From Salinimicrobium gaetbulicola (GTDB lineage: Bacteria; Bacteroidota; Bacteroidia; Flavobacteriales; Flavobacteriaceae): DNA of 64,000 nt. Positions 42,718 to 50,778 of this stretch are shown piece after piece (position 1 is the first letter of the stretch; the number at the start of each line of letters is the position of its first letter). Both the position numbers and the translations under genes were made by a program. The stretch lies in contig NZ_JBHTJP010000035.1 in NCBI RefSeq assembly GCF_042676025.1, positions 558,001 to 622,000 on the forward strand, in the 5' to 3' direction. Below the pieces are notes generated by a model that saw only the letters and a program-made list of their open reading frames with translations, made no database searches and had not been told where the DNA came from.

Positions 42718-43743
42718 AAAATTTCCGGTGGACCCGGGGGCGCTTAATCCTGAAAAATTCTTAATCCGTTCCAGCATGGAACCTTTGAAGTCCTGTTGTT
42801 TGCAGAAAGGAGCAATTCCGAGTTTTTCCATTCGGGAAGCGAGATATTCCTGTTCAAATTGTCCGGGGGTGGGAATAAAAAACGCCTTTTTTTCCAGTTT
42901 TGAAAGGTCCATCAAAGTGGTGTAGCCTGATCTTGAAATGATCAGTTCACTTTCATTCAAAGCGTTTTCCAGTTCCCTTCCGAATAAATAATTATGAATG
43001 TGAATATTCGGGGATGGGCTTTGAAAAGATTCTTCTGAAATTACACCCCTCACAAAAATGATCTTTTTTTCGGTTTCTTTTAATTCAGCCAGAAGTTTTT
43101 CTTCTAGAAGAGTACGTTGAGGTTCCGGTCCCGACAGTAAGACCATATGATCATATTTTTTAGGCAGATCCTTTTTCTCAAATCTGCTTAAGATCCCCAG
43201 ATATTTTATATTCTCTGCCGGGTGTTTAAGATGACCCAGGTAACCACTCAGATTTTTTCTTCCGGGTAGATCGGGAACCCAGCATTCAGTATACTTTTGA
43301 ATATATTTTCGGTGAATGTGACTGCTTAGAAATGTAGTATTTCCTGATAGGACATTAAGCTGATGGGTGATAAAAACATTTGAAAGGTGCTCATATCTCA
43401 CTCCAAATCGGCTGTCAGAAATAATTCCGGATAGATTCTCTTCTTCTACCAGTTTTTTCGTGGCGATTTTTTCCTGTCTGATGGTATTCAGGATCCCTGG
43501 GGTTTTAAAAAGTAATTTCCATTTTAGAAATTTTCCTTTAGTAGAATAAGAGATGTTGTAAGCTGGAAGTTCAAAACTTTTTAGTTGTGGAAACTCTTTC
43601 CGAAGTAATAAAAGCGCTGCCCCATCTGATGCCAGTACTGGCTCAAATCCCTGATTGATGAGTTCCTTAATTATAGGGATACAACGTGTTGCGTGACCAA
43701 GTCCCCAATTCAGCGGGGCGACCAGTATACGTTTCTTGCGCAT
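42685..43743 (-). CDS. MurG-like glycosyltransferase family protein
   Basis: A 352-residue GT-B-type protein. The N-terminal segment RILVAPLNWGLGHATRCIPI and the C-terminal SELIISRSGYTTLMDLSKLEKKAFFIPTPGQFEQEYLA (in outline) match glycosyltransferases of the MurG/UDP-GlcNAc family (E-x-x-x-G-x-x-x-S-R-x-G-x-x-T type). It is often annotated as a glycosyl transferase in Flavobacteria. Donor and acceptor are unknown. Divergent from trmB. Confidence 0.83.
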   Translation of the reverse strand: MRKKRILVAPLNWGLGHATRCIPIIKELINQGFEPVLASDGAALLLLRKEFPQLKSFELPAYNISYSTKGKFLKWKLLFKTPGILNTIRQEKIATKKLVEEENLSGIISDSRFGVRYEHLSNVFITHQLNVLSGNTTFLSSHIHRKYIQKYTECWVPDLPGRKNLSGYLGHLKHPAENIKYLGILSRFEKKDLPKKYDHMVLLSGPEPQRTLLEEKLLAELKETEKKIIFVRGVISEESFQSPSPNIHIHNYLFGRELENALNESELIISRSGYTTLMDLSKLEKKAFFIPTPGQFEQEYLASRMEKLGIAPFCKQQDFKGSMLERIKNFSGLSAPGSTGNFSGLFGLFKGK

Positions 43744-43811
43744 ATTGTAAATATAAAAAGATGGCCTGTGGATTTATTTTCTTTAATTTTACCAAAATAT
43801 TAAATTTTCAG

Positions 43812-44486
43812 GTGGGAAGTAAGAATAAATTAAAGAGGTTTAGAGAAAACGAGACGTTTTCAAATGTGGTGCAGCCAACTCGCGAAGAAGTAGTAGAAGG
43901 AAAGTTCAGACTTCAGGGAAAATGGGTTGAAGAATTCTTTAAAAATGATAAACCTTTGGTGCTCGAATTGGGTTGTGGAAAAGGCGAATATAGTGTAGGG
44001 CTTGCAAAAGCATATCCTGAAAAGAACTTTTTAGGAATAGATATTAAAGGTGCCCGTTTTTGGCGCGGTGCTAAAACGGCTTTGGAAGAAGGTCTTGATA
44101 ATGTTGGATTCCTGCGCAGCCAAATAGAATTGGTCGATCAGCTTTTCGGAGAAAATGAGGTGGATGAGATCTGGATCACCTTCCCAGATCCTCAGATCAA
44201 ATATAAGAGAACAAAACATCGTATGACCAATTCTGAATTTCTTCAGAAATATAAAAAGATCCTGAAACCAGACGGAGTGGTAAATCTAAAAACCGACAGC
44301 GAGTTCATGCATGGATATACTCTTGGGCTGCTTCACGGTGAAGGTCACGAAGTAATACAGGCCAATCATGATGTGTACAAGAATGAATATTCGCCGAAAG
44401 AAGTGGTTGGGATACAGACATTCTATGAAAAACAGTATCTTGAGCAAGGAAAACCAATAACTTACGTCCAGTTCAGGATAAAATAA
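43812..44486 (+). CDS. trmB: tRNA (guanine(46)-N7)-methyltransferase
   Basis: Methylates G46 in tRNA variable loops with SAM. From the GTG at 43812 it is 224 residues and begins VGSKNKLKRFRENETF, as in other TrmB proteins; a longer frame from 43686 is rejected because the extra residues lie across the divergent promoter region. SAM-binding LELGCGKGEYSVGLA, DEIWITFPDPQIKYKRTKHRM and the C-terminal GKPITYVQFRIK are conserved. The LysE-family gene begins 6 bp after the stop. Confidence 0.95.
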   Translation: MGSKNKLKRFRENETFSNVVQPTREEVVEGKFRLQGKWVEEFFKNDKPLVLELGCGKGEYSVGLAKAYPEKNFLGIDIKGARFWRGAKTALEEGLDNVGFLRSQIELVDQLFGENEVDEIWITFPDPQIKYKRTKHRMTNSEFLQKYKKILKPDGVVNLKTDSEFMHGYTLGLLHGEGHEVIQANHDVYKNEYSPKEVVGIQTFYEKQYLEQGKPITYVQFRIK

Positions 44487-44492
44487 GCGCCT

Positions 44493-45113
44493 TTGGAGGA
44501 AACTAAAATTTTCCTTATTACTTACTTTGCTGCCCTGCTAGGGGTCGTGCCTCCCGGTCTTGTAAACATGAGCGTGGCGAAAACCTGTGTGCAAAGAGGT
44601 AAGAAGAACGGTATATATGTAGCCTTTGGGGCCTCTGTTGTGGTGCTCATCCAGGCCTTGATCGCAATTCTTTTAGCCCGGTATATCTTTAATAATCCCA
44701 TCGTCCAGAATGTGCTGCTTCGGGCGGGACTGGTTATCTTTCTTATCATGATGATCTATTTTTTGATCATGGCCAAACGCCGGCAAAAAGTGGTGGAGGT
44801 GAGCCCTACTTCCGGAGTGAGAAGCATCATGAAAGGGGTTATGATCGGCGCGCTCAATGTTTTTCCAATTCCTTATTTTGTTGCCCTGGGAGCTGCTCTC
44901 AATGTCAACGGCAATGTGGAATATCATGTGTTAAATAACACCGTTTTTGTATTGGCTGCTTCCCTGGGGACTTTTACCACGCTTTACTTGTACGCCCTTT
45001 TCTTCGCTAAGATCGAAGCCGAAGGAACTATTTTCGCGAGGTATTCCAATTACTTTATGGCTGGACTCATGTTGATACTCGTTATAATCACTTTCATCAG
45101 GATTTTCTACTAA
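44493..45113 (+). CDS. LysE family translocator
   Basis: A 206-residue membrane protein with six helices in the LysE/RhtB pattern, which exports amino acids. The family's N-terminal signature (V-x-P-G-x-x-x-x-x) is visible as LGVVPPGLVNMSVAKTCVQRGKKNG. The start is TTG (MEETKIFLITYFAALLG). It is probably an exporter, but the substrate is unknown. It lies between trmB and the ATL gene, and starts 2 bp before the latter, suggesting cotranscription of all three. Confidence 0.85.
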   Translation: MEETKIFLITYFAALLGVVPPGLVNMSVAKTCVQRGKKNGIYVAFGASVVVLIQALIAILLARYIFNNPIVQNVLLRAGLVIFLIMMIYFLIMAKRRQKVVEVSPTSGVRSIMKGVMIGALNVFPIPYFVALGAALNVNGNVEYHVLNNTVFVLAASLGTFTTLYLYALFFAKIEAEGTIFARYSNYFMAGLMLILVIITFIRIFY

Positions 45114-45115
45114 AA

Positions 45116-45442
45116 ATGGAGAAGGAAAACTTTTTTGATCGGGTGTATGAGGTGGTTAAACTTATTCCTGAGGGCAGGGTGACCAGTTATGGAGCCATTG
45201 CAGTCTATCTGGGGGCTGCCCGAAGTGCCAGAATGGTTGGCTGGGCCATGAACAATGCTTCAAAAATGGAAGATATTCCCGCTCACAGGGTAGTAAATCG
45301 CAACGGACTTTTAACAGGAAAACATCATTTCCCCGGTACCTATGTTATGCAACAACAATTGGAGGCGGAAGGGATCGAAGTAAAAGATGATAAAATAGTT
45401 GATTTTCAACAGTATTTCTGGGATCCTTCCAGGGAACTTTAG
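45116..45442 (+). CDS. Alkyltransferase-like protein (ATL), MGMT family without catalytic Cys
   Basis: A 108-residue protein that resembles the C-terminal DNA-binding domain of O6-alkylguanine-DNA alkyltransferase. The repair motif PCHR is PAHR (55-58), so the alkyl-accepting Cys is replaced by Ala. The flanking blocks GRVTSYGAIAVYLGAARSARMVGWAM and HRVVNRNGLLTGK are kept. ATLs bind alkylated guanine and recruit nucleotide excision repair rather than repairing it themselves. It starts 2 bp after the LysE gene. Confidence 0.95.
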   Translation: MEKENFFDRVYEVVKLIPEGRVTSYGAIAVYLGAARSARMVGWAMNNASKMEDIPAHRVVNRNGLLTGKHHFPGTYVMQQQLEAEGIEVKDDKIVDFQQYFWDPSREL

Positions 45443-45513
45443 CATCTATCTCCCTATCATTTATATCGATCGTCAAAAATGGGTAATAACATGGTTATCT
45501 TAGGTTTTCGGCT

Positions 45514-45521
45514 TATATTTG
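45514..45521 (+). promoter_or_regulatory. Bacteroidetes -7 element (TATATTTG) for the Fe-S operon
   Basis: TATATTTG is 48 bp before the Mrp-family ATG. An inverted repeat TTTAGAAT...ATTCTAAA (45524-45531 and 45547-45554) lies directly downstream. Confidence 0.68.
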
Positions 45522-45569
45522 CGTTTAGAATGAATCTATATAAGCTATTCTAAATCGATACGACACAGC

Positions 45570-46697
45570 ATGAAACTTGATAAAAAAGAAATATTAAAAT
45601 CTCTGGAGACAATTTCTGTTTCTGGGGAAGGAAAAAATATGGTCGAAAGTGGCGCAGTTCAGAATATTATGACCTTTGGCGATGAGGTTGTAGTTGATCT
45701 TTTGCTTACCACTCCTGCACTTCACATAAAAAAGCGAGCTGAAGTTGATGTTATGAAAGCTATTCACGAGCACGTCTACCAAAAGGCTAAAGTGAAAGTA
45801 AACATCAAAGTTCAGGCTCCCGAAAAACAGGAAATCAAAGGGAAAGCGATCCCCGGAATTAAAAATATAATTGCTGTAGCCTCCGGTAAAGGAGGAGTGG
45901 GTAAATCTACCGTTACAGCTAACCTCGCAGTAAGCCTTTCAAAAATGGGCTTTAAAGTGGGGCTTTTAGATGCCGATATTTATGGGCCTTCAATGCCAAT
46001 CATGTTTGATGTAGAGGCAGAACGTCCACTTTCTGTCAACGTAGACGGTAAATCTAAAATGAAACCGGTTGAAAATTACGGAGTGAAACTTCTTTCTATC
46101 GGCTTCTTTACCAAACCTAACCAGGCAGTGATCTGGAGAGGTCCTATGGCAGCCAAAGCGCTTAATCAAATGATCTTTGATGCCGCCTGGGGTGAACTTG
46201 ATTTTCTTTTGATCGACCTTCCTCCGGGAACGGGAGATATTCACCTTTCCATCATGCAATCTATGCCAATTACCGGCGCCGTGGTGGTAAGTACTCCACA
46301 AAATGTGGCTTTGGCCGATGCTAAAAAGGGAGTAGCGATGTTCCAGCAGGAAACCATCAATGTTCCGGTATTGGGAATAGTAGAGAATATGGCCTATTTT
46401 ACTCCGGAAGAATTACCGGAAAACAAATATTACATCTTCGGAAAAGAAGGTGCTAAGATGTTAGCTGAAGACCTTGAAGTGCCTTTCCTTGGCCAGATCC
46501 CGTTAGTGCAGAGCATTAGGGAGGCAGGGGACATTGGTCACCCGGCAGCTCTTCAGGATGGAACCCCGTTGTCTGAAGCTTTTGAAAAGCTAACTCAGAA
46601 CGTGGTTCAGGAAACTGTTGAAAGAAACAGTAGTTTGCCTCCTACCGAAGCAATTAAAATCACCACTATGGCCGGCTGTAGTGCAGTTAAAAAATAG
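45570..46697 (+). CDS. Mrp/NBP35-type Fe-S cluster carrier ATPase
   Basis: P-loop ATPase of the Mrp/ApbC/NBP35 family, which assembles and delivers Fe-S clusters. It is 375 residues. An N-terminal MIP18/DUF59-like domain (about 1-85) precedes the deviant Walker A ASGKGGVGKST (104-114), with DLPPGTGDIHLSIMQ as switch region and DADIYGPSMP. Most relatives carry a C-x-x-C pair in the segment after VENM; here that position reads AYFTPEELPENKYYIFG with no Cys. Another Cys occurs near the end (GCSAVKK). First gene of a run with the NifU-like and ferredoxin-reductase genes. Confidence 0.93.
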   Translation: MKLDKKEILKSLETISVSGEGKNMVESGAVQNIMTFGDEVVVDLLLTTPALHIKKRAEVDVMKAIHEHVYQKAKVKVNIKVQAPEKQEIKGKAIPGIKNIIAVASGKGGVGKSTVTANLAVSLSKMGFKVGLLDADIYGPSMPIMFDVEAERPLSVNVDGKSKMKPVENYGVKLLSIGFFTKPNQAVIWRGPMAAKALNQMIFDAAWGELDFLLIDLPPGTGDIHLSIMQSMPITGAVVVSTPQNVALADAKKGVAMFQQETINVPVLGIVENMAYFTPEELPENKYYIFGKEGAKMLAEDLEVPFLGQIPLVQSIREAGDIGHPAALQDGTPLSEAFEKLTQNVVQETVERNSSLPPTEAIKITTMAGCSAVKK

Positions 46698-46699
46698 TC

Positions 46700-46942
46700 A
46701 TGACTAGCGAAGAAGTACGTTTAAATGTTGAAAAGGCCCTTGAAGAGATCAGGCCGTTTCTAAAAAGTGATGGCGGTGATATCTCTCTTTTAGGGATAGA
46801 AGATGACCGCCTTGTGAAGGTGCAGCTTCTGGGAGCCTGTGTAGGCTGCACGGTCAATCAAATGACCCTGAAATCGGGAGTTGAAATGACCATAAAAAAA
46901 TACGTTCCCCAGATCGAAAAAGTACTGAACATAGAAAAGTAG
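46700..46942 (+). CDS. NifU C-terminal (NfuA-like) Fe-S scaffold
   Basis: An 80-residue protein that is only the Nfu domain. The cluster-binding C-x-x-C is C47/C50 in LLGACVGCTVNQMTLKSGVE, and it begins EVRLNVEKALEEIRPFLKSDGGDISLLG, the usual Nfu start. It likely accepts or passes on 4Fe-4S clusters. It starts 2 bp after the Mrp gene, so the two are cotranscribed. Confidence 0.95.
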   Translation: MTSEEVRLNVEKALEEIRPFLKSDGGDISLLGIEDDRLVKVQLLGACVGCTVNQMTLKSGVEMTIKKYVPQIEKVLNIEK

Positions 46943-46970
46943 CTTTTTCACCAACTTTAAAGAGGAAGAA

Positions 46971-48032
46971 ATGATTAAAACAGATATGTTGATCATCGGT
47001 GCTGGGCCTACGGGCCTTTTTGCCGTGTTTGAAGCAGGATTATTAAAGTTAAAGTGTCACCTAATAGATGCCTTGCCGCAACCCGGTGGGCAGTGTTCAG
47101 AGATTTACCCTAAAAAACCCATTTATGACATCCCGGCTTTTCCGGAGATACTTGCGGGGGATTTGGTGGATAATCTTATGGAACAGATCAAGCCTTTCGA
47201 ACCAGGATTCACTTTGGGAGAAAGAGCTGAAACAATAGAAAAGCAGGAAGACGGTTCTTTTGTCGTTACAACAAGTGAAGGTACGAAGCACAATGCCCCT
47301 GTGGTGGTTATTGCAGGTGGTTTAGGTAGTTTCGAGCCTCGAAAACCACCTATTCAAAATATTGCTAAATACGAGAATAAAGGGGTGGCCTATATGATCA
47401 AGGAGCCTGAAGATTATCGCGGTAAGAAAGTGGTAATTGCCGGGGGTGGAGATTCCGCTTTAGATTGGGCTATCTATCTTTCTGAGGTTGCTTCGGAAGT
47501 ATCTCTTGTTCATAGAAGAAATGAATTCCGTGGAGCCCTGGATTCTGTTGAGAAAGTTTCAGATCTGGCCCAGGAAGGAAAGATCAACCTTATTACCGAA
47601 GCTGAAGTAGTAGGTTTAAAAGGAGATGATAAATTGGATTCCGTTGTGATCCGGCACAAAGGCGAAGCTTCCGAAGAACAGATCAAGGAAACAGATTTCT
47701 TTATTCCACTTTTCGGACTCTCTCCAAAGTTGGGGCCCATTTCTAATTGGGGTCTGGAGATCGAAAAGAACGCTATCAAAGTAGATAACAGTTACGATTA
47801 CCAAACTAATATTCCCGGTATCTACGCTATAGGAGATGTTAATACCTATCCCGGGAAACTGAAATTGATCCTGTGTGGTTTCCACGAAGCAGCAGTGATG
47901 TGCCAGAGCGCGTACCAGAAGATCTTCCCAGATAAGCGATATGTCATGAAGTATACGACCGTTAGCGGGGTTGATGGTTTTGACGGAAGCAGAAAAGAGG
48001 CTAAAAGAGAAGTGGTAAAAAGTATTAATTAA
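46971..48032 (+). CDS. Ferredoxin-NADP reductase of the thioredoxin-reductase-like type
   Basis: A 353-residue FAD/NAD(P)H flavoprotein of the TrxR-like ferredoxin-NADP+ reductase class (as in Bacillus YumC and green sulfur bacteria). The FAD motif is IIGAGPTGLF (8-17), the NADPH motif is VVIAGGGDSALDWA near 160, and the FAD-binding GIYAIGDVNTYPGKLKLI closes the C-terminal part. It has PQPGGQCSEIYPKK rather than the redox-active C-x-x-C of true thioredoxin reductases, which argues for ferredoxin reduction. Directly precedes a ferredoxin gene. Confidence 0.93.
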   Translation: MIKTDMLIIGAGPTGLFAVFEAGLLKLKCHLIDALPQPGGQCSEIYPKKPIYDIPAFPEILAGDLVDNLMEQIKPFEPGFTLGERAETIEKQEDGSFVVTTSEGTKHNAPVVVIAGGLGSFEPRKPPIQNIAKYENKGVAYMIKEPEDYRGKKVVIAGGGDSALDWAIYLSEVASEVSLVHRRNEFRGALDSVEKVSDLAQEGKINLITEAEVVGLKGDDKLDSVVIRHKGEASEEQIKETDFFIPLFGLSPKLGPISNWGLEIEKNAIKVDNSYDYQTNIPGIYAIGDVNTYPGKLKLILCGFHEAAVMCQSAYQKIFPDKRYVMKYTTVSGVDGFDGSRKEAKREVVKSIN

Positions 48033-48046
48033 CGCATGATTTTTGA

Positions 48047-48082
48047 GGGCCTCAAGGTTGAAAGCCTTTGAGGTCCTTTTTT
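48047..48082 (+). terminator. Hairpin terminator between reductase and ferredoxin genes
   Basis: GGGCCTCAAGG and CCTTTGAGGTCC pair with one bulge, followed by TTTTTT. It ends only 7 bp before the ferredoxin ATG, so it may serve as an attenuator as well as a terminator. Confidence 0.82.
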
Positions 48083-48088
48083 ATTCAA

Positions 48089-48427
48089 ATGTCAGATATA
48101 AAGATCACAATTATTGACCGCGCAGGTCATGCCCATGCGGTAGATGCGCCCACAGATATGAATATGAACCTAATGGAGGTGATTCGTTTGCACGAACTCG
48201 CGCCTGAAGGTACTATTGGAATATGTGGTGGGATGGCCATGTGTGCTTCCTGTCAGTGCTACATTGAAAACAAGGAGCATCTCATGCCCGAAAAAAGCTA
48301 TGAAGAGGAAGATATGCTGGACCAGGCATTTTTCGTAGAGCACAACAGCCGGCTTAGCTGCCAGATACCTATTGAAAAGGAACTGGATGGGCTTGAAGTG
48401 AAGATCGCCCCATTTAATGAGGATTAA
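48089..48427 (+). CDS. 2Fe-2S ferredoxin (adrenodoxin/Fdx type)
   Basis: A 112-residue ferredoxin. From the ATG at 48089 it starts MSDIKITIIDRAGHAHAV; a longer frame from 48068 runs through the terminator and is rejected. The cluster ligands follow C-x5-C-x2-C...C as C46 (ICGG), C52, C55 and C91 (LSCQIP), with an extra Cys at 57. It is likely the electron carrier for the reductase gene directly upstream, and could feed Fe-S assembly or a monooxygenase. Confidence 0.95.
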   Translation: MSDIKITIIDRAGHAHAVDAPTDMNMNLMEVIRLHELAPEGTIGICGGMAMCASCQCYIENKEHLMPEKSYEEEDMLDQAFFVEHNSRLSCQIPIEKELDGLEVKIAPFNED

Positions 48428-48503
48428 AACTTAAAGTTTTGATATTCAATTAAAAAGGTTCGGTTTTTGTAATTCTATTATATACAATAATGAAAGTGAT
48501 AAC

Positions 48504-48668
48504 ATGCTGTATACGGTGATTGTATTTTATGAAGAAACCACCCTGGAGTACCTTCAGAAAGAGGTTGTGGTCTCTGAAAAGCCGCTGAAATTAAAGTCTG
48601 AATGTTGTGAAAAATACAAAAAGGGCAAACGCTGTAAGCGCTGCCCTTGTTTTGACCTTCTTCAATAG
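48504..48668 (+). CDS. 54-residue cysteine-rich small protein
   Basis: A short gene starting MLYTVIVFYEETTLEYLQ and ending with the Cys/Lys-rich segment SECCEKYKKGKRCKRCPCFD. The five Cys are arranged CC-x8-C-x2-C-x-C, which looks like a metal-binding or zinc-ribbon-like knuckle, and no signal peptide is present. It lies 76 bp after the ferredoxin stop and 3 bp before the convergent gcdH end. The strand-rich N terminus plus basic Cys-rich tail suggests a real protein. Short Cys-rich proteins of this flavour seem frequent in Flavobacteria. Confidence 0.75.
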   Translation: MLYTVIVFYEETTLEYLQKEVVVSEKPLKLKSECCEKYKKGKRCKRCPCFDLLQ

Positions 48669-48671
48669 ATT

Positions 48672-49850
48672 TTACTGGAATGCCGGAATTCCTGTAATGT
48701 CGGCTCCTGTGATCAATAAATGTATGTCGTGGGTACCTTCATAGGTAATTACACTTTCCAGGTTCATCATGTGTCTCATGATACTGTATTCACCGGTAAT
48801 TCCCATTCCGCCTAGTATTTGACGAGCTTCGCGTGCTATTTTAATGGCCATATCCACGTTGTTTCTTTTCGCCATGGAAATTTGCGCAGAAGTAGCGCGG
48901 CCTTCATTTCTTAAGACTCCCAGTCTCCAGGCCAGTAATTGAGCTTTGGTGATCTCTGTGATCATTTCTGCAAGTTTCTTTTGCTGAAGCTGGAAACCAC
49001 CTATAGGTTTTCCGAACTGAATTCTTTCTTTGGAGTATCTAAGTGCAGTATCGTAGCAGTCCATGGCCGCTCCTATCGCTCCCCATGCAATTCCGTATCG
49101 TGCAGAATCAAGGCAGCCAAGAGGTGCTCCTAAACCGCTTTTTTCGGGCATCAGGTTTTCCTTCGGTACTTTTACGTTGTCAAATATCAGTTCTCCTGTC
49201 GCGCTGGCGCGTAAAGACCATTTGTTGTGAGTTTCGGGAGTAGAGAATCCTTCCATTCCCCTTTCCACGATCAAACCGTGGATCCTGCCTTCTTCATTTT
49301 TGGCCCATACGATGGCGATATCTGCAAAAGGAGCATTGGAGATCCACATTTTTGCACCGTTTAACAGGTAGTGATCTCCCTTGTCCTTGAAATTGGTGGT
49401 CATTCCGCCGGGATTAGATCCGTGGTCAGGTTCTGTCAATCCAAAACAGCCCATCATTTCTCCGGAAGCAAGTTTGGGAAGGAATTTTTTCTTTTGTTCT
49501 TCAGTTCCATATTTAAAAATCGGATACATCACGAGAGAAGATTGTACGGAGGCTGTAGAGCGTACTCCACTGTCACCTCTTTCGATCTCCTGCATGATAA
49601 GTCCGTAAGAGATCTGGTCTAGTCCTGCGCCACCGTATTCTTCCGGAATATAGGGTCCAAAAGCGCCTATTTCGGCAAGTCCGTTAATTAATTGTTTTGG
49701 GAATTCAGCTTTCTGAGCGGCTTCCTCGATGATAGGTGAAACATCTCTTTTCACCCATTCTCTGGCTGCATCACGAACCATTTTATGTTCGTCTTCTAAA
49801 AGATCGTCTATATTATAGTAATCGGGGGCTTGAAATTGATCTGCTTTCAT
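48672..49850 (-). CDS. gcdH: Glutaryl-CoA dehydrogenase-like acyl-CoA dehydrogenase
   Basis: A 392-residue FAD enzyme that oxidises and decarboxylates glutaryl-CoA to crotonyl-CoA. The signature EIERGDSGVRSTASVQSSLVM, with the conserved Arg of the GCDH pocket in SGVRS, and CFGLTEPDHGSNPGGM are GCDH-like. The catalytic Glu is in TYEGTHDIHLLITGADITG. It is distinct from short-chain acyl-CoA dehydrogenases by these blocks. With the saccharopine dehydrogenase gene this hints at lysine catabolism. Confidence 0.93.
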   Translation of the reverse strand: MKADQFQAPDYYNIDDLLEDEHKMVRDAAREWVKRDVSPIIEEAAQKAEFPKQLINGLAEIGAFGPYIPEEYGGAGLDQISYGLIMQEIERGDSGVRSTASVQSSLVMYPIFKYGTEEQKKKFLPKLASGEMMGCFGLTEPDHGSNPGGMTTNFKDKGDHYLLNGAKMWISNAPFADIAIVWAKNEEGRIHGLIVERGMEGFSTPETHNKWSLRASATGELIFDNVKVPKENLMPEKSGLGAPLGCLDSARYGIAWGAIGAAMDCYDTALRYSKERIQFGKPIGGFQLQQKKLAEMITEITKAQLLAWRLGVLRNEGRATSAQISMAKRNNVDMAIKIAREARQILGGMGITGEYSIMRHMMNLESVITYEGTHDIHLLITGADITGIPAFQ

Positions 49851-50000
49851 TATTTGTTAGTTTTCTGTTTGTCTGGAAAGTAAATTTACGCAAACAGAAA
49901 TTCAGGGCAAGTGAGAATTGCCTACGAATTTTACTGTAGAATATTATTTTAAGAAAAAACCGAAGAATTGCCCCGAAGAATAAGGAACAAGGTTTGAAAA

Positions 50001-50717
50001 TTACATTTTCAGGTAGAAATCCTTGACCAGCTCAATATATTCAGGAGTGTAATTATGGCGGGAGTTTTCTATGGTCAGTTCAGAAGGTTCAAAATCTTTT
50101 TTCTCAAAACCAAACTCCAGTAAACTTCTTTTAACTTCAGAATTGACATCTCCTTTGACCCGGGTAATGCGCTGCGGAAAAAGGCGATATTCTTCCGCTA
50201 TTTTTAGAAAATCCGCTTCTTCTTTCTTCGGAATAATGACATTAAACCTGCCTTCTTCAGATAATAAAAGTGAAGTGCCTTGTATCAATTCCTCAAACGG
50301 AAGAGCTTCAGCGAAACGAGCCCGATCTCTTTGAGCATTTCCGGAAGAATAGTCATCAGAATAGAATGGTGGATTAGAGATGATGAGATCATATTTCTCC
50401 TCCTCCTGCATTTCCTCTACAAATTCATCAAATGAAGCGTGGTAACAGAATAAACGGTCGCCCCAGTCGCTGTTCTCAAAATTTTCAACCGCCTGCTCAT
50501 AGGCATCCTCGTCGATCTCCAAAGCATCAATAAGGTCTGCGCTGCTGCGTTGAGCCAGCATTAAGGCGATCACTCCTGTGCCCGTTCCTATATCTAAAAT
50601 AGAAAAAGGTTGGTGGTCAAGTGAAGCCCATGCGCCTAACAAAACGCCATCTGTTCCTATTTTCATGGCGCAACGATCCTGGGCGACTGTGAACTGTTTG
50701 AATTTGAATGGGGTCAA
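50001..50717 (-). CDS. trmN6: tRNA1(Val) (adenine(37)-N6)-methyltransferase
   Basis: A 238-residue SAM methyltransferase of the YfiC type. Motif I is LDIGTGTGVIALMLAQR (DIGTGTG at 42-48), and the N6-adenine signature is ISNPPFYS (113-120, NPPF at 115-118). The N-terminal FKFKQFTVAQDRCAMKIGTDGVLLGAW is conserved in TrmN6. In the same direction and upstream of gcdH; a gap of about 150 bp separates them. Confidence 0.9.
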   Translation of the reverse strand: MTPFKFKQFTVAQDRCAMKIGTDGVLLGAWASLDHQPFSILDIGTGTGVIALMLAQRSSADLIDALEIDEDAYEQAVENFENSDWGDRLFCYHASFDEFVEEMQEEEKYDLIISNPPFYSDDYSSGNAQRDRARFAEALPFEELIQGTSLLLSEEGRFNVIIPKKEEADFLKIAEEYRLFPQRITRVKGDVNSEVKRSLLEFGFEKKDFEPSELTIENSRHNYTPEYIELVKDFYLKM

Positions 50718-50778
50718 AACTGTAAGTTTTAGGATGGTGTGAAATTCGGTAAGATAAACCTTATGTTACCTTAAATCT

